Below, piece after piece: positions 42,361 to 50,798 of a stretch of 64,000 bases of DNA. How positions within the stretch are numbered: position 1 is the stretch's first letter; the number at the start of each line of letters is the position of its first letter. Both the position numbers and the translations under genes were made by a program. Origin of the DNA: DYJE01 sp041660385 (GTDB lineage Bacteria > Desulfobacterota > Desulfobacteria > Desulfobacterales > Desulfolunaceae); assembly GCA_041660385.1 (NCBI GenBank), contig JBAZWJ010000002.1:124001-188000 (forward strand), given 5' to 3'. The notes below the pieces were generated by a model. It saw only the letters and a program-made list of their open reading frames with translations. It was not told where the DNA came from and ran no database searches.

Positions 42361-43650
42361 TCAATCCTGACTGCTGCCATCCCATTTTTTAAGGATAAGG
42401 CAACCGTTCACATCACCAAAACCGAAACTTGTTTTGGCAATAACAGAAAGATCCTGCAATTCCAGCGTTTCCCGGACGATTTTTTCTTCATATCCCGAAA
42501 GTTCCGGGTGAAGATCTTCACAGTTCAGGGACTGATGGAGAAAGCCTTTTTTCAGCTGAAGAACCGCTGCGATGGTCTCGATAGCTCCAGCCGCCCCGAG
42601 ACAATGGCCGATCATGGATTTGGTGGCATTGATGAAAGGAAAATTTTTGCCTTTCCTTCCCAGTACCTCTGCCCAGTTGTTGATTTCGTACGGATCAGCC
42701 ATGGTCGCGGTGAGATGACCGTTTATGGCGTCGATTTCCGAAGGACCGATTCCGGCATCTTCCATGGCCGCCTTGATGCAACGTTTAACACCGTCCATGT
42801 TGGGGAGAGTCATGGTTCCCCCTTGTCGCTGGCCCCCGCAGTTTAGATGGGTGCCGATGATTTCCGCGTATATCGAAGCGCCACGGTCTATGGCGCTCTG
42901 AAGGTTTTCCAAAATCAGAATTCCCGCGCCTGCACCAGGCACGAAACCGCAGGCTGAAGCGCTCATGGGACGGGAGCCCTGTTCGGGGCAACCGTTGAAC
43001 TTCCGTGCCAGAACCCGCATGGAATCGAAACCTCCCCAGGTGTAGGGTGAAGCCCCGTCCGACCCTCCGGCAACCATGCGTTTTGCCTGGCCTGAACGGA
43101 TACGGGCAGCAGCCTGGATGATGGCTTCCGTACCCGTGTTGCAGGCCGACGAGTTGGATGTCACCTGGTTCCCAAGACCCAGAAGTCCACCAATTTTTGC
43201 ACTGACGCCACTGGCCATCACCTGTTCGATGACCCGAGTGCCCATGCGCCGGACTTTGCCATTGTTCACCATGGGAACCACTCGGTTCGAGATCGTGTCC
43301 ATGTCTCCGATTCCGCATCCCACAAAGGCTCCGGTGTCCCAGAGCGCTTCACCGGACGACTGAGGCAGTTCAAGACCGGCATCAGCCCAGGCATCCAAGG
43401 CTGCAACACCTGCGTAGCACACGTTGTCGCTGGTGTATTCGTGGTTGTCTTTTCCGAAATACCGGTCCCTGATAGGACCAAACCCTTCGGGGATTCCTCC
43501 GATCTGGCAGGAGAATCCCAGTTCCTCCAGTTTCGGGTGAAAACGGATGCCGGATCTTCCAAGCCTCAAGGCCTGTTCGAATTCTTCCACTGTATTCGCG
43601 TTGGGTGCCACAACACCCAGACCTGTGATCACCACCCGGTCAGTCTTCAT
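42361..43650 (-). CDS. Beta-ketoacyl-ACP synthase (FabF/FabB-like)
   Basis: This is a 429-residue condensing enzyme of the KAS I/II type. The Cys-His-His triad is visible: Cys in 'SNSSACNTGTEA', first His in 'INGHLTATMADPYE' (where most KAS enzymes have HGT.T), second His in 'TKSMIGHCLGAAGA'. It elongates an acyl-ACP with malonyl-ACP. The HLTAT variation may point to a specialised chain. Its start overlaps the stop of the dehydratase gene by 11 bp. It is followed, after 140 bp, by the ACP gene. Confidence 0.88.
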   Translation of the reverse strand: MKTDRVVITGLGVVAPNANTVEEFEQALRLGRSGIRFHPKLEELGFSCQIGGIPEGFGPIRDRYFGKDNHEYTSDNVCYAGVAALDAWADAGLELPQSSGEALWDTGAFVGCGIGDMDTISNRVVPMVNNGKVRRMGTRVIEQVMASGVSAKIGGLLGLGNQVTSNSSACNTGTEAIIQAAARIRSGQAKRMVAGGSDGASPYTWGGFDSMRVLARKFNGCPEQGSRPMSASACGFVPGAGAGILILENLQSAIDRGASIYAEIIGTHLNCGGQRQGGTMTLPNMDGVKRCIKAAMEDAGIGPSEIDAINGHLTATMADPYEINNWAEVLGRKGKNFPFINATKSMIGHCLGAAGAIETIAAVLQLKKGFLHQSLNCEDLHPELSGYEEKIVRETLELQDLSVIAKTSFGFGDVNGCLILKKWDGSSQD

Positions 43651-44110
43651 GGTTCACTCCTTTTCCAGTGAGGACACCCCGGCAGATCAGGGCACCGTCT
43701 TCGCGGGTCATGGTGACCCGTGTTTTTAAATTACCTTTTCTGAAATACTCTTTATTGGCAGTGACAATGACCCGGTCGCCGGGCCTCACGATGCTGCCGA
43801 ATTCCACATTGTCCATCAGTGCGAACACCATGGTTTTTTTACGGATGTCACCGTCGTTCATATCCAGGTTAAGGTAGTTGAAGACTGCAATGGCTGTCAG
43901 CCCAGCCTGGGCCATGGTTTCCACAAGAATCACGCCGGGTGTGACAGGGTTTCCCGGAAAATGTCCTTTGTAAAACCATTCGTCTTCCTTGAACCGATAT
44001 GCCGAAACCGCGCGGTTTTCATCAATATCCAGAATTTCGTCAATAAACCGGAACGGTTCTTTCTGTGGAATAAGGGAAAGAACCTTAGCTCTGATAGTTT
44101 CAGCCTCCAT
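43640..44110 (-). CDS. 3-hydroxyacyl-ACP dehydratase, FabZ/FabA-like hotdog protein
   Basis: This is a 156-residue hotdog-fold protein. The catalytic His and the conserved loop are in 'YKGHFPGNPVTPGVILVETMAQAG', with Glu (E of VETMAQ) as the second catalytic residue. It also has 'PQKEPFRFIDEILDID', the FabZ N-terminal strand. It removes water from 3-hydroxyacyl-ACP to form the enoyl chain. Gene ends overlap by 11 bp on both sides (with the KAS and FabG-like genes), which shows a tightly coupled operon. Confidence 0.87.
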   Translation of the reverse strand: MEAETIRAKVLSLIPQKEPFRFIDEILDIDENRAVSAYRFKEDEWFYKGHFPGNPVTPGVILVETMAQAGLTAIAVFNYLNLDMNDGDIRKKTMVFALMDNVEFGSIVRPGDRVIVTANKEYFRKGNLKTRVTMTREDGALICRGVLTGKGVNHED

Positions 44111-44852
44111 ACATCCCTCCGTTCACATGGATCACCGATCCGTTGATGTACGTTCCGGAGGTGGCCAGAAAGGATACCACCTGTGCCACTTCCGCAGGCC
44201 TGCCCATGCGGCCCAAAGGTATGGCGGAAAGAAGGGTTTCCTTGAGATCATCGGAAAGTTCGTGGGTCATGTCCGTTTCAATAAAACCGGGAGCCACCGA
44301 ATTCACCAGAATCTCCGAACCTGCAAGCTCTTTGGACAGAGATTTGGTCAGGGCATCCATCGCAGCTTTTTCCATGGTGTAAGGGATATGGCCGGAATTT
44401 CCCGTGTGAGCCGTGACGCTGGACATCATGATGATCCGGCCCTGTTTCTGCCGGATCATGAATACCCGGAGAACACGCTTGATCAGATACCAGACGCCCC
44501 TAGTAAGTGACCTTTGACAATCGAAATCATCAAGAGACATGGTAGCCATGGAGCCGTTTACGGAAAGCCCCGCGTTATTCACCAGCACGTCGATTTTTCC
44601 GACGGTTTTTTTGATATGGTCCACCATGGCGTCGATTTGGCGTGGCTCCCTAAGATCAGCCTGAACCGTGAGTCCTTGTCCTTTTATTTCGGTAAGCAGG
44701 TCATCTGCCTGAGACCGGCTCTGGTTGTGGTGGATCACCACATAAAAACCATTCTGTGCCAGGGCCTTGCAACAGGCAGCTCCGATGCCTTTACCTCCGC
44801 CCGTCACAAGGGCCACAGGAAGGCGATTTTCCATTTCATTTAAAGATGTCAT
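44100..44852 (-). CDS. 3-oxoacyl-ACP reductase (FabG-like SDR)
   Basis: This is a 250-residue short-chain dehydrogenase. It has the NADPH-binding motif 'VTGGGKGIGAACCKAL', 'NNAGLSVNG', Ser in 'MMSSVTAHTGNSGH', and the catalytic YxxxK in 'PYTMEKAAMDALTKSL'. It ends 'GSVIHVNGGMYGG', typical of FabG. In the cassette it reduces the 3-oxoacyl-ACP made by the KAS enzymes. It overlaps the dehydratase gene by 11 bp and the KASIII-like gene by four. Confidence 0.88.
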   Translation of the reverse strand: MTSLNEMENRLPVALVTGGGKGIGAACCKALAQNGFYVVIHHNQSRSQADDLLTEIKGQGLTVQADLREPRQIDAMVDHIKKTVGKIDVLVNNAGLSVNGSMATMSLDDFDCQRSLTRGVWYLIKRVLRVFMIRQKQGRIIMMSSVTAHTGNSGHIPYTMEKAAMDALTKSLSKELAGSEILVNSVAPGFIETDMTHELSDDLKETLLSAIPLGRMGRPAEVAQVVSFLATSGTYINGSVIHVNGGMYGG

Positions 44853-45856
44853 GACAACATTCTCCTATTCTTGTCTTTGACTGTGAGCAGCGCCTCACCC
44901 CAGGTGAGCCCCGAGCCCACCACCACCATGGCCACCCGGTCTCCTTGTACAAGTCTCTCCCAGTTCTGGCTCAACACAGAAGGAGCGCTGGAACCGCCGG
45001 TGTTTCCATGGTCCACCACATTGTACCAGTGATTATCCAATGGGATGCGGCAGCGTTCCCGCACATGGTCCAGCATCAGGAAATTTGCCTGATGCCCGAT
45101 GAAGGTGAGGGGGGTGACGTTTTCCTGCTCCATTTCTTGTAGCCGATTGAGAGAACGGGTGGCGGTGCGTATGGCAAAACCCTGGACCGCTTTTCCCTGC
45201 TGGGTGAAATGACCGTAACGCGGGATTCGCACCTTGTTCCACTCAAGGGGGTTGGAGTCGCAGGCTATCCGGGTGAACACCTTGCCAGAGGGAACGGAAA
45301 GGGACACCACCGCTGCGCTGACCCCGTCTCCGAAAAGAGGGGCTGAGTTTCTGTCGGAATAATCCACCACGTGGGTGTAACTTTCCGGGTTGACGATGAG
45401 GATGTAGGGCGGTGTTTTCTCCGGTTTCATGCTGTTCAGAACGGACAACTGAACCAGAAAGGTGCTGCACGCCGAGTTCAGGTCAAAGCAGGGAGCTTCG
45501 ATGGCAAGACCAGCCGCGATTAAGGCCGCTTCCGCAGGGATGGTGTGTTCCGGGGTCGATGTCCCTGAAATCACCAGGCCGATGTCCGAGGGTTTGATTC
45601 CGGCCCGGTCAAGGGCCATGGCTGCGGCTTTGCCCCCCATTTCCTGACGGGAATAAAGGCTGGCTTCCCAGGCACACCTGGGATCTCGGTTCCGTGTGTC
45701 GCGGATATAGTCAAGAGACAGGGACGTGAAACGGGACATGATCCCCAGCCTTTCCATGATCCATTCCTCGTCGCTTCCGATATCGAGTTCCGCGATGAAG
45801 TGGTTGGTGATGATATTTTCAGGGTGAAAATGTCCCATGCCGTGAAGATAAATCAT
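44849..45856 (-). CDS. Beta-ketoacyl-ACP synthase III-like (FabH-like)
   Basis: About 335 residues from the ATG at 45856, which has GGAGAAAGGA nine bases upstream; an earlier frame start at 45886 would overlap the gene before it. The thiolase-fold triad of KASIII is present: Cys in 'DLNSACSTFLVQL', His in 'FIGHQANFLML', Asn in 'VDHGNTGGSSAP'. KASIII enzymes start chains by joining an acyl-CoA primer to malonyl-ACP. The gene therefore supplies the priming step of the cassette; the primer is not known. Confidence 0.86.
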   Translation of the reverse strand: MIYLHGMGHFHPENIITNHFIAELDIGSDEEWIMERLGIMSRFTSLSLDYIRDTRNRDPRCAWEASLYSRQEMGGKAAAMALDRAGIKPSDIGLVISGTSTPEHTIPAEAALIAAGLAIEAPCFDLNSACSTFLVQLSVLNSMKPEKTPPYILIVNPESYTHVVDYSDRNSAPLFGDGVSAAVVSLSVPSGKVFTRIACDSNPLEWNKVRIPRYGHFTQQGKAVQGFAIRTATRSLNRLQEMEQENVTPLTFIGHQANFLMLDHVRERCRIPLDNHWYNVVDHGNTGGSSAPSVLSQNWERLVQGDRVAMVVVGSGLTWGEALLTVKDKNRRMLS

Positions 45857-45857
45857 G

Positions 45858-46811
45858 TCAGGCGATCCTTTCTCCCCCGTCCACACAGATCAGGGCGCCG
45901 TTGATCCAGGCCGCCTCGTCGGTTGTGAGAAGGTAAATAGCATCGGCCACATCTTTGGGTGTGGTGAGGCGTCCAAGAGGGTTTCGGGAAAGGGCTCTGG
46001 CCCTGATGGTTTCGTTTCCGGGAATCATCCGCAGGGCCGCCGTGTCCGTAACCCCGGCCTGGATCACGTTGGACCTTATCCCGTGGGGACCGAACTCCAC
46101 GGCCATGGACCGGCTGAGGGATTCAAGAGCGGCTTTGGCTGCGGATACAGCGGCGTATCCTTTCCACGCCACCTGATTCCCTTCGCTGGTCAGAGTGATT
46201 ACACGGGCATCTTGTGCAAAGGCCTGTCGCTGGAAAATATCCCTGACCCATTCCAGAATGCTGGTTCCCATGGCGTGAATCGTGTGGTTGAAATCACTCT
46301 GGTCCAGTAAGGATGCCTGGTTGTAGGTTGTTTCGACAAAGGGGAAAAGACCGGTTTCACCCTGGTTGAAAAGGGAGAGTACCGCATTTTTTAGGTCTTC
46401 CGGCGCTCTGCCTGTGAGGGTGGCCAGTTTTTCGAAAAGAACGTCTTTATCTTTTTTCCCCTCGGGTTTCCGCTCAGACACCAGAAGTTTCAGATTCCCC
46501 AGAGCTAGAGCATGCAGGATCAGGCGGACTTTACCGTGAGCCCCCATTTCCGTTTGAAGCAGATTGAGAACGTTTTTCCGTCCTTCTTCGCTCAAGGCGT
46601 CACAGTTGAAACGAAGCACACGGATTCCTTTTTCGGAAAGCTTGTCAAAACGGGAATTTATGTTTTCCATGGCTTTTCGTCTGTCCCGGTGAATCAGACA
46701 GAGGTTCATCCCGTGTTCCGCGAGTTTCTCCGCCGCAGCAAAACCCATACCCCCGGAAGCCCCGATGATTACAGCCCAGTGTTCTTCCGTATTATTGGAG
46801 TGAAATGTCAC
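45858..46811 (-). CDS. Enoyl-ACP reductase-like SDR (FabL/FabI type)
   Basis: About 317 residues from the GTG at 46811, which has AAAGGAG seven bases upstream (a longer frame to 46853 overlaps fabD more). It has the SDR nucleotide loop 'VIIGASGGMGFAAAEKL' and 'YAAVSAAKAALESLSRSMAVEFGP'. The Tyr and Lys are separated by six residues (Y-x6-K), as in FabI and FabL enoyl reductases, not three as in FabG. It would carry out the last reduction of each elongation round. An insertion of about 60 residues between beta strands four and five ('PEGKKDKDVLFEKLATLTGR') makes it longer than typical FabL. Confidence 0.8.
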   Translation of the reverse strand: MTFHSNNTEEHWAVIIGASGGMGFAAAEKLAEHGMNLCLIHRDRRKAMENINSRFDKLSEKGIRVLRFNCDALSEEGRKNVLNLLQTEMGAHGKVRLILHALALGNLKLLVSERKPEGKKDKDVLFEKLATLTGRAPEDLKNAVLSLFNQGETGLFPFVETTYNQASLLDQSDFNHTIHAMGTSILEWVRDIFQRQAFAQDARVITLTSEGNQVAWKGYAAVSAAKAALESLSRSMAVEFGPHGIRSNVIQAGVTDTAALRMIPGNETIRARALSRNPLGRLTTPKDVADAIYLLTTDEAAWINGALICVDGGERIA

Positions 46812-47763
46812 GGATATTCTCCTTTCGGCTGAAACACCGGGCGGCGCTTTCAATGGACGTGACGGATCTGCACCCGATACCCTGGGAGCTGAAAAAGGAT
46901 CTCAATGGTCTTGCCGGTCCCACTTCAACGATATCTGAGGCTTTTTCAGCGAGGGATTCCATGTTTTCCTGCCATTTGACAGGCGAAAAACTCTGGCTGA
47001 CCAGAGCTGCTTGAACCGGTTCATATCCGCTTTCGTGGAAACCTCCGCTGAAATTGGAGGTCACTTTGCCGGAACGGCCGGTATTGAAGTTTTTTGAATG
47101 GGATCGAAGGAGATTTTTAAAAGCATCTTTGATGGTTTTCATAAATCGGCTGTGAAACGCAGCGCTGACATTCAAAGGGACGAAGCGGAGACCCTCCGTA
47201 TCTTCTTTTCCTTGTGTCAGCCTTTCTTCAACCTGTCCTAAACCGTTCAATTCCCCGCTGAGAACCACCTGGTTTTTCGAGTTGATGTTGGCAATATCCA
47301 CGGGAAGTTCGCGGATGATGCCTGTGAGATCATCAAGGTTCATCTCATCGGAAATAACAGCCGCCATGCCGTAACGTTTTTCCGAACAGGCTTCCTGCAT
47401 CAGTTTACCCCGGCTATGGACAATTTTTACAGCATCAGCCAGAGGAATCACTCCGGCTGCCGTGAGGGCCGTGTATTCTCCAAGGCTGTGGCCGCCGAAA
47501 AAATCAGGGGAAAAACCGTAATGCGCCTCAAGGCTCCTGAACATGGCTATTTCCGTTGTCAGGATGCAGGGCTGGGCAAATTCGGTAAGATCAAGTCGTG
47601 GATCATCACCGAAACACATGGCCCCCACGTTCCAGCCAAGAGCATCCGACGCTTCATCAAAAACAGTCCGGGCTTCATTGAACCGTTCGAAAAAATCAAC
47701 ACCCATTCCGTGCCGCTGGGTTCCCTGACCAGGGAAAACCACTGCTGTTTGTTGTGTGTTCAT
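46792..47763 (-). CDS. Malonyl-CoA:ACP transacylase (FabD-like)
   Basis: This is a 323-residue acyltransferase, starting 'VVFPGQGTQRHGMG'. The nucleophile Ser is in 'GGHSLGEYTAL', and the catalytic His is in 'AAFHSRFMKTI'. It loads malonyl groups from CoA onto ACP. It is the first gene of the seven-gene cassette and overlaps the FabL-like gene by 20 bp. It could also serve the acyltransferase-less KS of the megasynthase at 2910-11954; that is a guess. Confidence 0.87.
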   Translation of the reverse strand: MNTQQTAVVFPGQGTQRHGMGVDFFERFNEARTVFDEASDALGWNVGAMCFGDDPRLDLTEFAQPCILTTEIAMFRSLEAHYGFSPDFFGGHSLGEYTALTAAGVIPLADAVKIVHSRGKLMQEACSEKRYGMAAVISDEMNLDDLTGIIRELPVDIANINSKNQVVLSGELNGLGQVEERLTQGKEDTEGLRFVPLNVSAAFHSRFMKTIKDAFKNLLRSHSKNFNTGRSGKVTSNFSGGFHESGYEPVQAALVSQSFSPVKWQENMESLAEKASDIVEVGPARPLRSFFSSQGIGCRSVTSIESAARCFSRKENIRDISLQ

Positions 47764-48082
47764 ATCTGTTCCTCTTCTATGTTTTCATTGTATTCTGATT
47801 GCTTTTGCCCATATCAAGCCAACATCATTGAGGGCCACCTGAAACGCATGACAACCTGCTCAGAAACATGGCTGATCATATCGATACGGCGGTTTCCCTT
47901 ATTCAAGATATGTGCCACCAGAGGAATAATCGTGTTAATACGCTGAAATGAAAGATGAATATGTTTCGAAGAATCTTAGGCATTGCTTTTTTATTCGAAT
48001 TGGTGTTTTTTCATGCTCTGTACAATCCTTGTGCATGGCATGAACAATAGCAACACCGCTAACACCTACGGACGAAAGAACC
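47764..48082. other. Divergent intergenic region between fabD-like and sigma54 activator genes
   Basis: About 320 bp that should hold the promoters of both the fatty-acid cassette and the regulator. A candidate sigma54 site on the minus strand (47902-47917) faces the cassette. A weaker TGGCAT..AGCA string faces the regulator but has its two halves one base too far apart. No convincing palindromic activator site was found by eye. Confidence 0.45.
47902..47917 (-). promoter_or_regulatory. Candidate sigma54 (-24/-12) promoter of the fatty-acid cassette
   Basis: Read on the minus strand: TGGCAC-ATATC-TTGAA. The -24 half is a perfect match, and the 5-bp spacing is right; the -12 half has A where the consensus has C (TTGC). 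It lies about 140 bp before the fabD-like start and points at it. The neighbouring regulator has an intact GAFTGA loop, which fits sigma54 activation. Confidence 0.45.
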
Positions 48083-49576
48083 ATGATGGAAAAAATAACG
48101 CTTGACGCCGAAGACAGGGAGTATCTTGTTCTCATCAAGGAAGCTGGCCTTTGCAACCCGTTCAGCGAACGCCGGGCTGAGCTTGATTCAGAAATCATCG
48201 GTGGTAGGTTCGGGCTGAGTCAAACCCAGGTGGTGGAAAAGATGATCGAAGCGGTCAGTTTGAAGATCGCTGATATGAAACGCAAAGGAATCAGAACCGT
48301 AACCAGGGTATCCGATCAGGACAGACTGCTGGTGGAAACGGTGTTTTTATTCGAATTTTATTATAAATACAGAAAGAACTTCGATGACCTGATTCTTGAA
48401 CAGATGGAAGCGGACGACAAACCTGTGCGTCTGTCTTTCGCCGTCCAGGCAAAAACCGATCTGGAACAGCTGGGATTCGAACCCGACGCGATCAGGGAAT
48501 CTTTTGAAGAAGCCTATCAGCTCCGCCGGGCCTTTTTCTTCATCAACCGGTACATCATCGGTAAAAGCCCCGTCATGAAAAAACTAAGGGTGGATGTGTG
48601 GAACAATATCTTTACCCACAACATCAACATCTACCGGAAATATCTGCGGAACCAGATGGAGGATTTTTCCACCCTGATTCTGGGGAAAACAGGGGCAGGG
48701 AAGGGGGCTGTTGCCGCAGCCATCGGGCAGTCCGGGTATATCCCTTTTGATCTCAAGAAGCTTCGCTTCACCTCCAGTTTCACCACGTCGTTTATCGCCA
48801 TCAACCTGTCCCAGTTTCCCGAAACCCTGATCGAATCCGAGCTTTTCGGCCACAGAAAAGGGGCGTTTACCGGAGCCATGGAAAATTACGAAGGGGTGTT
48901 CAAACGCTGCACCCCCCACGGGGCGATCTTTCTCGATGAAATCGGAGACATCTCCATGCCCGTTCAGGTGAAACTGCTCCAGGTGCTTCAGGAACGGATT
49001 TTTTACCCCGTGGGCAGCACTAAAAAAGAACGTTTTTCAGGTCGTATCATCGCGGCCACCAATATGCCCGTGGACATCTTGCGCGGCAAAGGCGTTTTTC
49101 GGGACGATTTTTATTACCGTCTCTGTTCCGACGTGATCAAGGTTCCCACCCTGGCGGAACGTCTGAAAGCAGACCCCTCCGAACTCAAGGATCTTCTGGC
49201 CTTCATCGTGAAACGCATGATTAAAAAAGAGTCTCCCGAGCTGGTGGACATGGTGAAAGAGGTGATCGACACCCGCCTGGGCAGAGATTACCCCTGGCCC
49301 GGTAATGTCCGCGAACTGGAGCAATGCGTCCGAAGAGTCCTTCTCAAACTGGACTACGAAGGCGACACCGTCACCGTGGGCCAGGATCTGGAATCCCAGC
49401 TTCGCGACGGTTTCGAAAAAGGAACCATCTCCGCCCCCCGTCTGATTCAGGGCTACTGCAAACTCCTCTACCAGCGCCACGGCACCTTCGAGGAAGTCTC
49501 AAGAAGAACCCAGCTCGACCGACGAACCGTTCATAAATACATCCGGGAATGGGAAGGGCAGGATGATAAGGAATGA
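48083..49576 (+). CDS. Sigma54-dependent transcriptional activator
   Basis: This is a 497-residue enhancer-binding protein. The N-terminal domain (1-185) is helical and not a receiver or GAF that I recognise. The AAA+ core has Walker A 'GKTGAGKG' (201-208), 'ESELFGHRKGAFTGAM' with the sigma54-contacting GAFTGA loop at 260-265, Walker B 'AIFLDEIGD' and 'YPWPGNVRELEQC'. A C-terminal Fis-type helix-turn-helix follows ('GTFEEVSRRTQLDRRTVHKYIREW'). It is divergent from the fatty-acid cassette and probably controls it. Confidence 0.88.
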   Translation: MMEKITLDAEDREYLVLIKEAGLCNPFSERRAELDSEIIGGRFGLSQTQVVEKMIEAVSLKIADMKRKGIRTVTRVSDQDRLLVETVFLFEFYYKYRKNFDDLILEQMEADDKPVRLSFAVQAKTDLEQLGFEPDAIRESFEEAYQLRRAFFFINRYIIGKSPVMKKLRVDVWNNIFTHNINIYRKYLRNQMEDFSTLILGKTGAGKGAVAAAIGQSGYIPFDLKKLRFTSSFTTSFIAINLSQFPETLIESELFGHRKGAFTGAMENYEGVFKRCTPHGAIFLDEIGDISMPVQVKLLQVLQERIFYPVGSTKKERFSGRIIAATNMPVDILRGKGVFRDDFYYRLCSDVIKVPTLAERLKADPSELKDLLAFIVKRMIKKESPELVDMVKEVIDTRLGRDYPWPGNVRELEQCVRRVLLKLDYEGDTVTVGQDLESQLRDGFEKGTISAPRLIQGYCKLLYQRHGTFEEVSRRTQLDRRTVHKYIREWEGQDDKE

Positions 49577-49665
49577 GGGTACTGTTCAAGGACGCACACT
49601 TTTTGCGCTCCCTTGAAGCAAAATGTTCGCAGTTCTTTTTTTATATACCAACAAGACGTTACCCG

Positions 49666-49745
49666 AGATTTATGCATAGCAAGATTGCGTCAGACCCTCG
49701 TAGGTCGGGTAGAGGAACGAAATCCGACAAATGATCCGATCCTTA
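49666..49745. repeat. 80-bp dispersed repeat, copy B
   Basis: Ungapped match (about 68 of 80 bases) to 26226-26305 in the same orientation; the last 19 bases (ACAAATGATCCGATCCTTA) are identical. This copy is 23.4 kb from the first. Confidence 0.75.
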
Positions 49746-49847
49746 AAATAATCGGACGTTTATTCTGTATCAGTGGTCAATTTTGAATAGAACAAAACCG
49801 TTGTCTCAATGACCACCACACGCCCTAATTTCGTTACTCTATCCGAC
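49704..49847. repeat. 144-bp stretch bounded by 20-bp inverted repeats
   Basis: The left arm GTCGGGTAGAGGAACGAAAT (49704-49723) and the complement of the right arm (49828-49847) agree at 18 of 20 bases. The left arm lies inside the 80-bp repeat copy B. The layout looks like a small non-autonomous element, with about 104 bp of unrelated sequence between the arms. Confidence 0.6.
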
Positions 49848-50168
49848 TGCTCGTTTCGCAAACTCTGAACCATCGTTCGAGAGCATTGAGATTCAAACGG
49901 TGTTACCTGTTTTGAACCGACAAGATTTATTGCCATGCAGACTTATCGGGTAAAGTCAAGGTAGATACCTTGGAACACAAATCTCCTGATTGGCTCTTCG
50001 AAAGCCGTAAGGCTTTAGAATGCTGAAAATAACGTGACTATTTATCTGCCCCATATTGATCATTATGAATTCGGTAAAAAAACTTTTATTATCAATGATT
50101 GTGAGATTTTATCTTGACACGGGTCTTTAATGGAGCGACCCTATTTTTCCGTTTTTGTTTAATAAATT

Positions 50169-50798
50169 TCAATTCCAATCCCCTTCTAAAATCTTATCAT
50201 GATGAACAATTTCTGCATCCTCCAATGCTTTTGTGAAATCTTCGTCAACCGGTTGTTGAACCCATTTAAATCCTTGAGGTTGAGCTTTTAAAGTTACAAG
50301 TCTAAATACACGCTTGAGTCGCCATGGATAAAATGAAGGCCTGTATTTCACAACAATCGCAATATCCGCACCTTTGATAATGGAAGCCGAAAGCTGAGCC
50401 TTGAATGAAGGAAGCGTGACAGTATCACCAGCAGAAATTTTCTGAAATTTTACGATAGGAGCAATACCATTATGAATAGAAAAAACCTGTGTCTCAATAT
50501 TTTTTAAAAAACATATAAAACGGGTATCCTGCATATCTAATGACCCATTGTTTATTATTGAAAACTGTGAATCGAATGGGTTTTCTTCATTCAGCGACAC
50601 TGTTGAAACAACCATAGGTTGAGGGCGTAATCCATATAATGTAGCGCAGCTACCTAAAATTCCGATGACAGCTACAAAAAATGCAATTAATGCTTTTAAT
50701 TTATAAGATTTTTGGACAGCTATAGCTGATTGCTTTCGCAATTGCGGCAATTGGGTAGATTTCTTTTGCTTATTCTTAGTTTTTTTTCTTTTAGACAT
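50169..50798 (-). CDS. Membrane-anchored hypothetical protein
   Basis: This is a 209-residue protein. A very Lys-rich cytoplasmic N terminus (1-33) is followed by one membrane segment (about 35-57, 'LIAFFVAVIGILGSCATLYGL') and an outer domain of about 150 residues that looks beta-rich ('QFSIINNGSLDMQDTRFICFL', 'GADIAIVVKYRPSFYPWRLKR'). I do not recognise the family. The gene is more AT-rich than its neighbours and stands alone between repeats, which suggests acquired DNA. No partner gene is adjacent. Confidence 0.6.
   Translation of the reverse strand: MSKRKKTKNKQKKSTQLPQLRKQSAIAVQKSYKLKALIAFFVAVIGILGSCATLYGLRPQPMVVSTVSLNEENPFDSQFSIINNGSLDMQDTRFICFLKNIETQVFSIHNGIAPIVKFQKISAGDTVTLPSFKAQLSASIIKGADIAIVVKYRPSFYPWRLKRVFRLVTLKAQPQGFKWVQQPVDEDFTKALEDAEIVHHDKILEGDWN

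Larger units (their letters stand above)
49577..50168. other. Intergenic region with repeats
   Basis: About 590 bp without a supportable gene. It contains copy B of the 80-bp repeat (49666-49745), whose core is repeated in inverted form at 49828-49847. The remainder is AT-rich and shows no gene. It is probably a site where small repeats have accumulated. Confidence 0.6.

Noticed and set aside
42785..43318. Second minus-strand frame of 177 codons inside the KAS gene
   Set aside because: It is a shifted frame of a gene with complete KAS triad motifs; its sequence is rich in His, Gly and Arg, as expected for a shadow frame.
41960..47763. Fatty-acid cassette considered as an aryl-polyene cluster
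   Set aside because: No MMPL exporter, LolA-like carrier, ammonia-lyase or chain-length-factor-type KS pair, and an enoyl reductase is present, which an all-conjugated polyene would not need.
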